Source: JBDRGC01 sp043818215 (GTDB taxonomy: Bacteria; Chloroflexota; Anaerolineae; Anaerolineales; UBA11858). Taken from it: DNA of 6,209 nucleotides. The number at the start of each line of letters is the position of its first letter. Position 1 is the stretch's first letter. The stretch lies in NCBI GenBank assembly GCA_043818215.1, contig JBDRGC010000396.1, positions 1-6,209 of the forward strand, in the 5' to 3' direction. The notes under the pieces are model-generated. The model worked only from the letters and a program-made list of their open reading frames with translations, did not search any database and was not told where the DNA came from. This document shows, one piece after another, positions 6,132 to 6,209 of the stretch. The position numbers and the translations under genes were made by a program.

Positions 6132-6138
6132 AAGGAGG
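6132..6138 (+). promoter_or_regulatory. Strong Shine-Dalgarno for the gene at the right edge
   Basis: AAGGAGG is a full consensus ribosome binding site. Two consecutive in-frame GTG codons follow at 6142 and 6145. The second, with spacing 6, is the better start; the first would be only 3 bases away. Confidence 0.7.
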
Positions 6139-6144
6139 CCAGTG

Positions 6145-6209
6145 GTGCGCTATTATTTATATCAATGGTTTTGGACAGCTTTAGATTGGTTATACCCGCC
6201 AAATTGTGG
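6145..6209 (+). CDS. comF: N-terminus of a probable ComF-family protein, cut by the window edge
   Basis: The frame opens at GTG 6145 behind a consensus Shine-Dalgarno and stays open to the end, giving 21 complete codons: MRYYLYQWFWTALDWLYPPNC, then GG. The pattern of a hydrophobic helix followed by LD-hydrophobic-PP-x-C is the usual opening of ComF-family proteins, where the cysteine begins a zinc-ribbon before a phosphoribosyltransferase domain. ComF acts in DNA uptake and transformation in competent bacteria. Only the first cysteine is visible, so the family call rests on a short match. It begins 43 bases after tadC with no terminator between, so it is probably co-transcribed with it. The alternative is an unrelated small protein with a similar start. 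Confidence 0.55.
   Translation, partial: MRYYLYQWFWTALDWLYPPNC

Noticed and set aside
1..6209. CRISPR array, tRNA, rRNA or transposase gene
   Set aside because: No regularly spaced direct repeats, no tRNA-like cloverleaf, no rRNA-like stretch and no transposase-like frame were seen on either strand.

Overview
The window carries most of a Tad/Flp-type pilus (tight adherence) assembly locus, all on the + strand. In order it holds the 3' part of cpaB/rcpC, a response-regulator/ATPase fusion of the CpaE (TadZ-like) family, the assembly ATPase cpaF/tadA, the inner-membrane platform genes tadB and tadC, and the first codons of a comF-like gene that runs off the right edge. The gene order (cpaB followed directly by cpaE, with no secretin or CpaD gene between), a CpaE with an apparently intact phospho-receiver domain, a P-loop of the form PKGGVGCTT, moderate GC content and abundant intergenic palindromes best fit a Chloroflexota (Anaerolineae-like) genome. 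This assignment is an inference from family resemblance and was not tested by search.

Layout: 1-869 cpaB (5' end outside the window); 870-1066 spacer with two hairpins; 1067-2314 cpaE; 2315-2422 spacer holding a possible 34-codon ORF that overlaps a repeat-like segment; 2423-3817 cpaF; 3850-4812 tadB, for which an ATG with a Shine-Dalgarno sequence is preferred over an upstream TTG; 4813-5147, a 335-base non-coding stretch filled by two adjacent inverted-repeat elements; 5148-6101 tadC; 6145 to the end, the start of a comF-like gene.

How the genes work together: CpaF is the hexameric ATPase that powers polymerisation of Flp pilin through the TadB/TadC membrane platform. CpaE is the MinD/ParA-like factor thought to localise the machine, here with a receiver domain that could make localisation or assembly responsive to phosphorylation. 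CpaB is the envelope-side assembly protein. No pilin, prepilin peptidase, secretin or TadE/F minor pilin is visible in the window, so these must lie elsewhere or, for the secretin, may be absent as expected in a single-membrane cell.

The protein-coding content is recognisable and is not a new system. The least explained part is the intergenic DNA. Three degenerate, related inverted-repeat segments sit just upstream of cpaE, cpaF and tadC, and a second, different element with terminal inverted repeats beginning CACTGAAAAAA lies between tadB and tadC.
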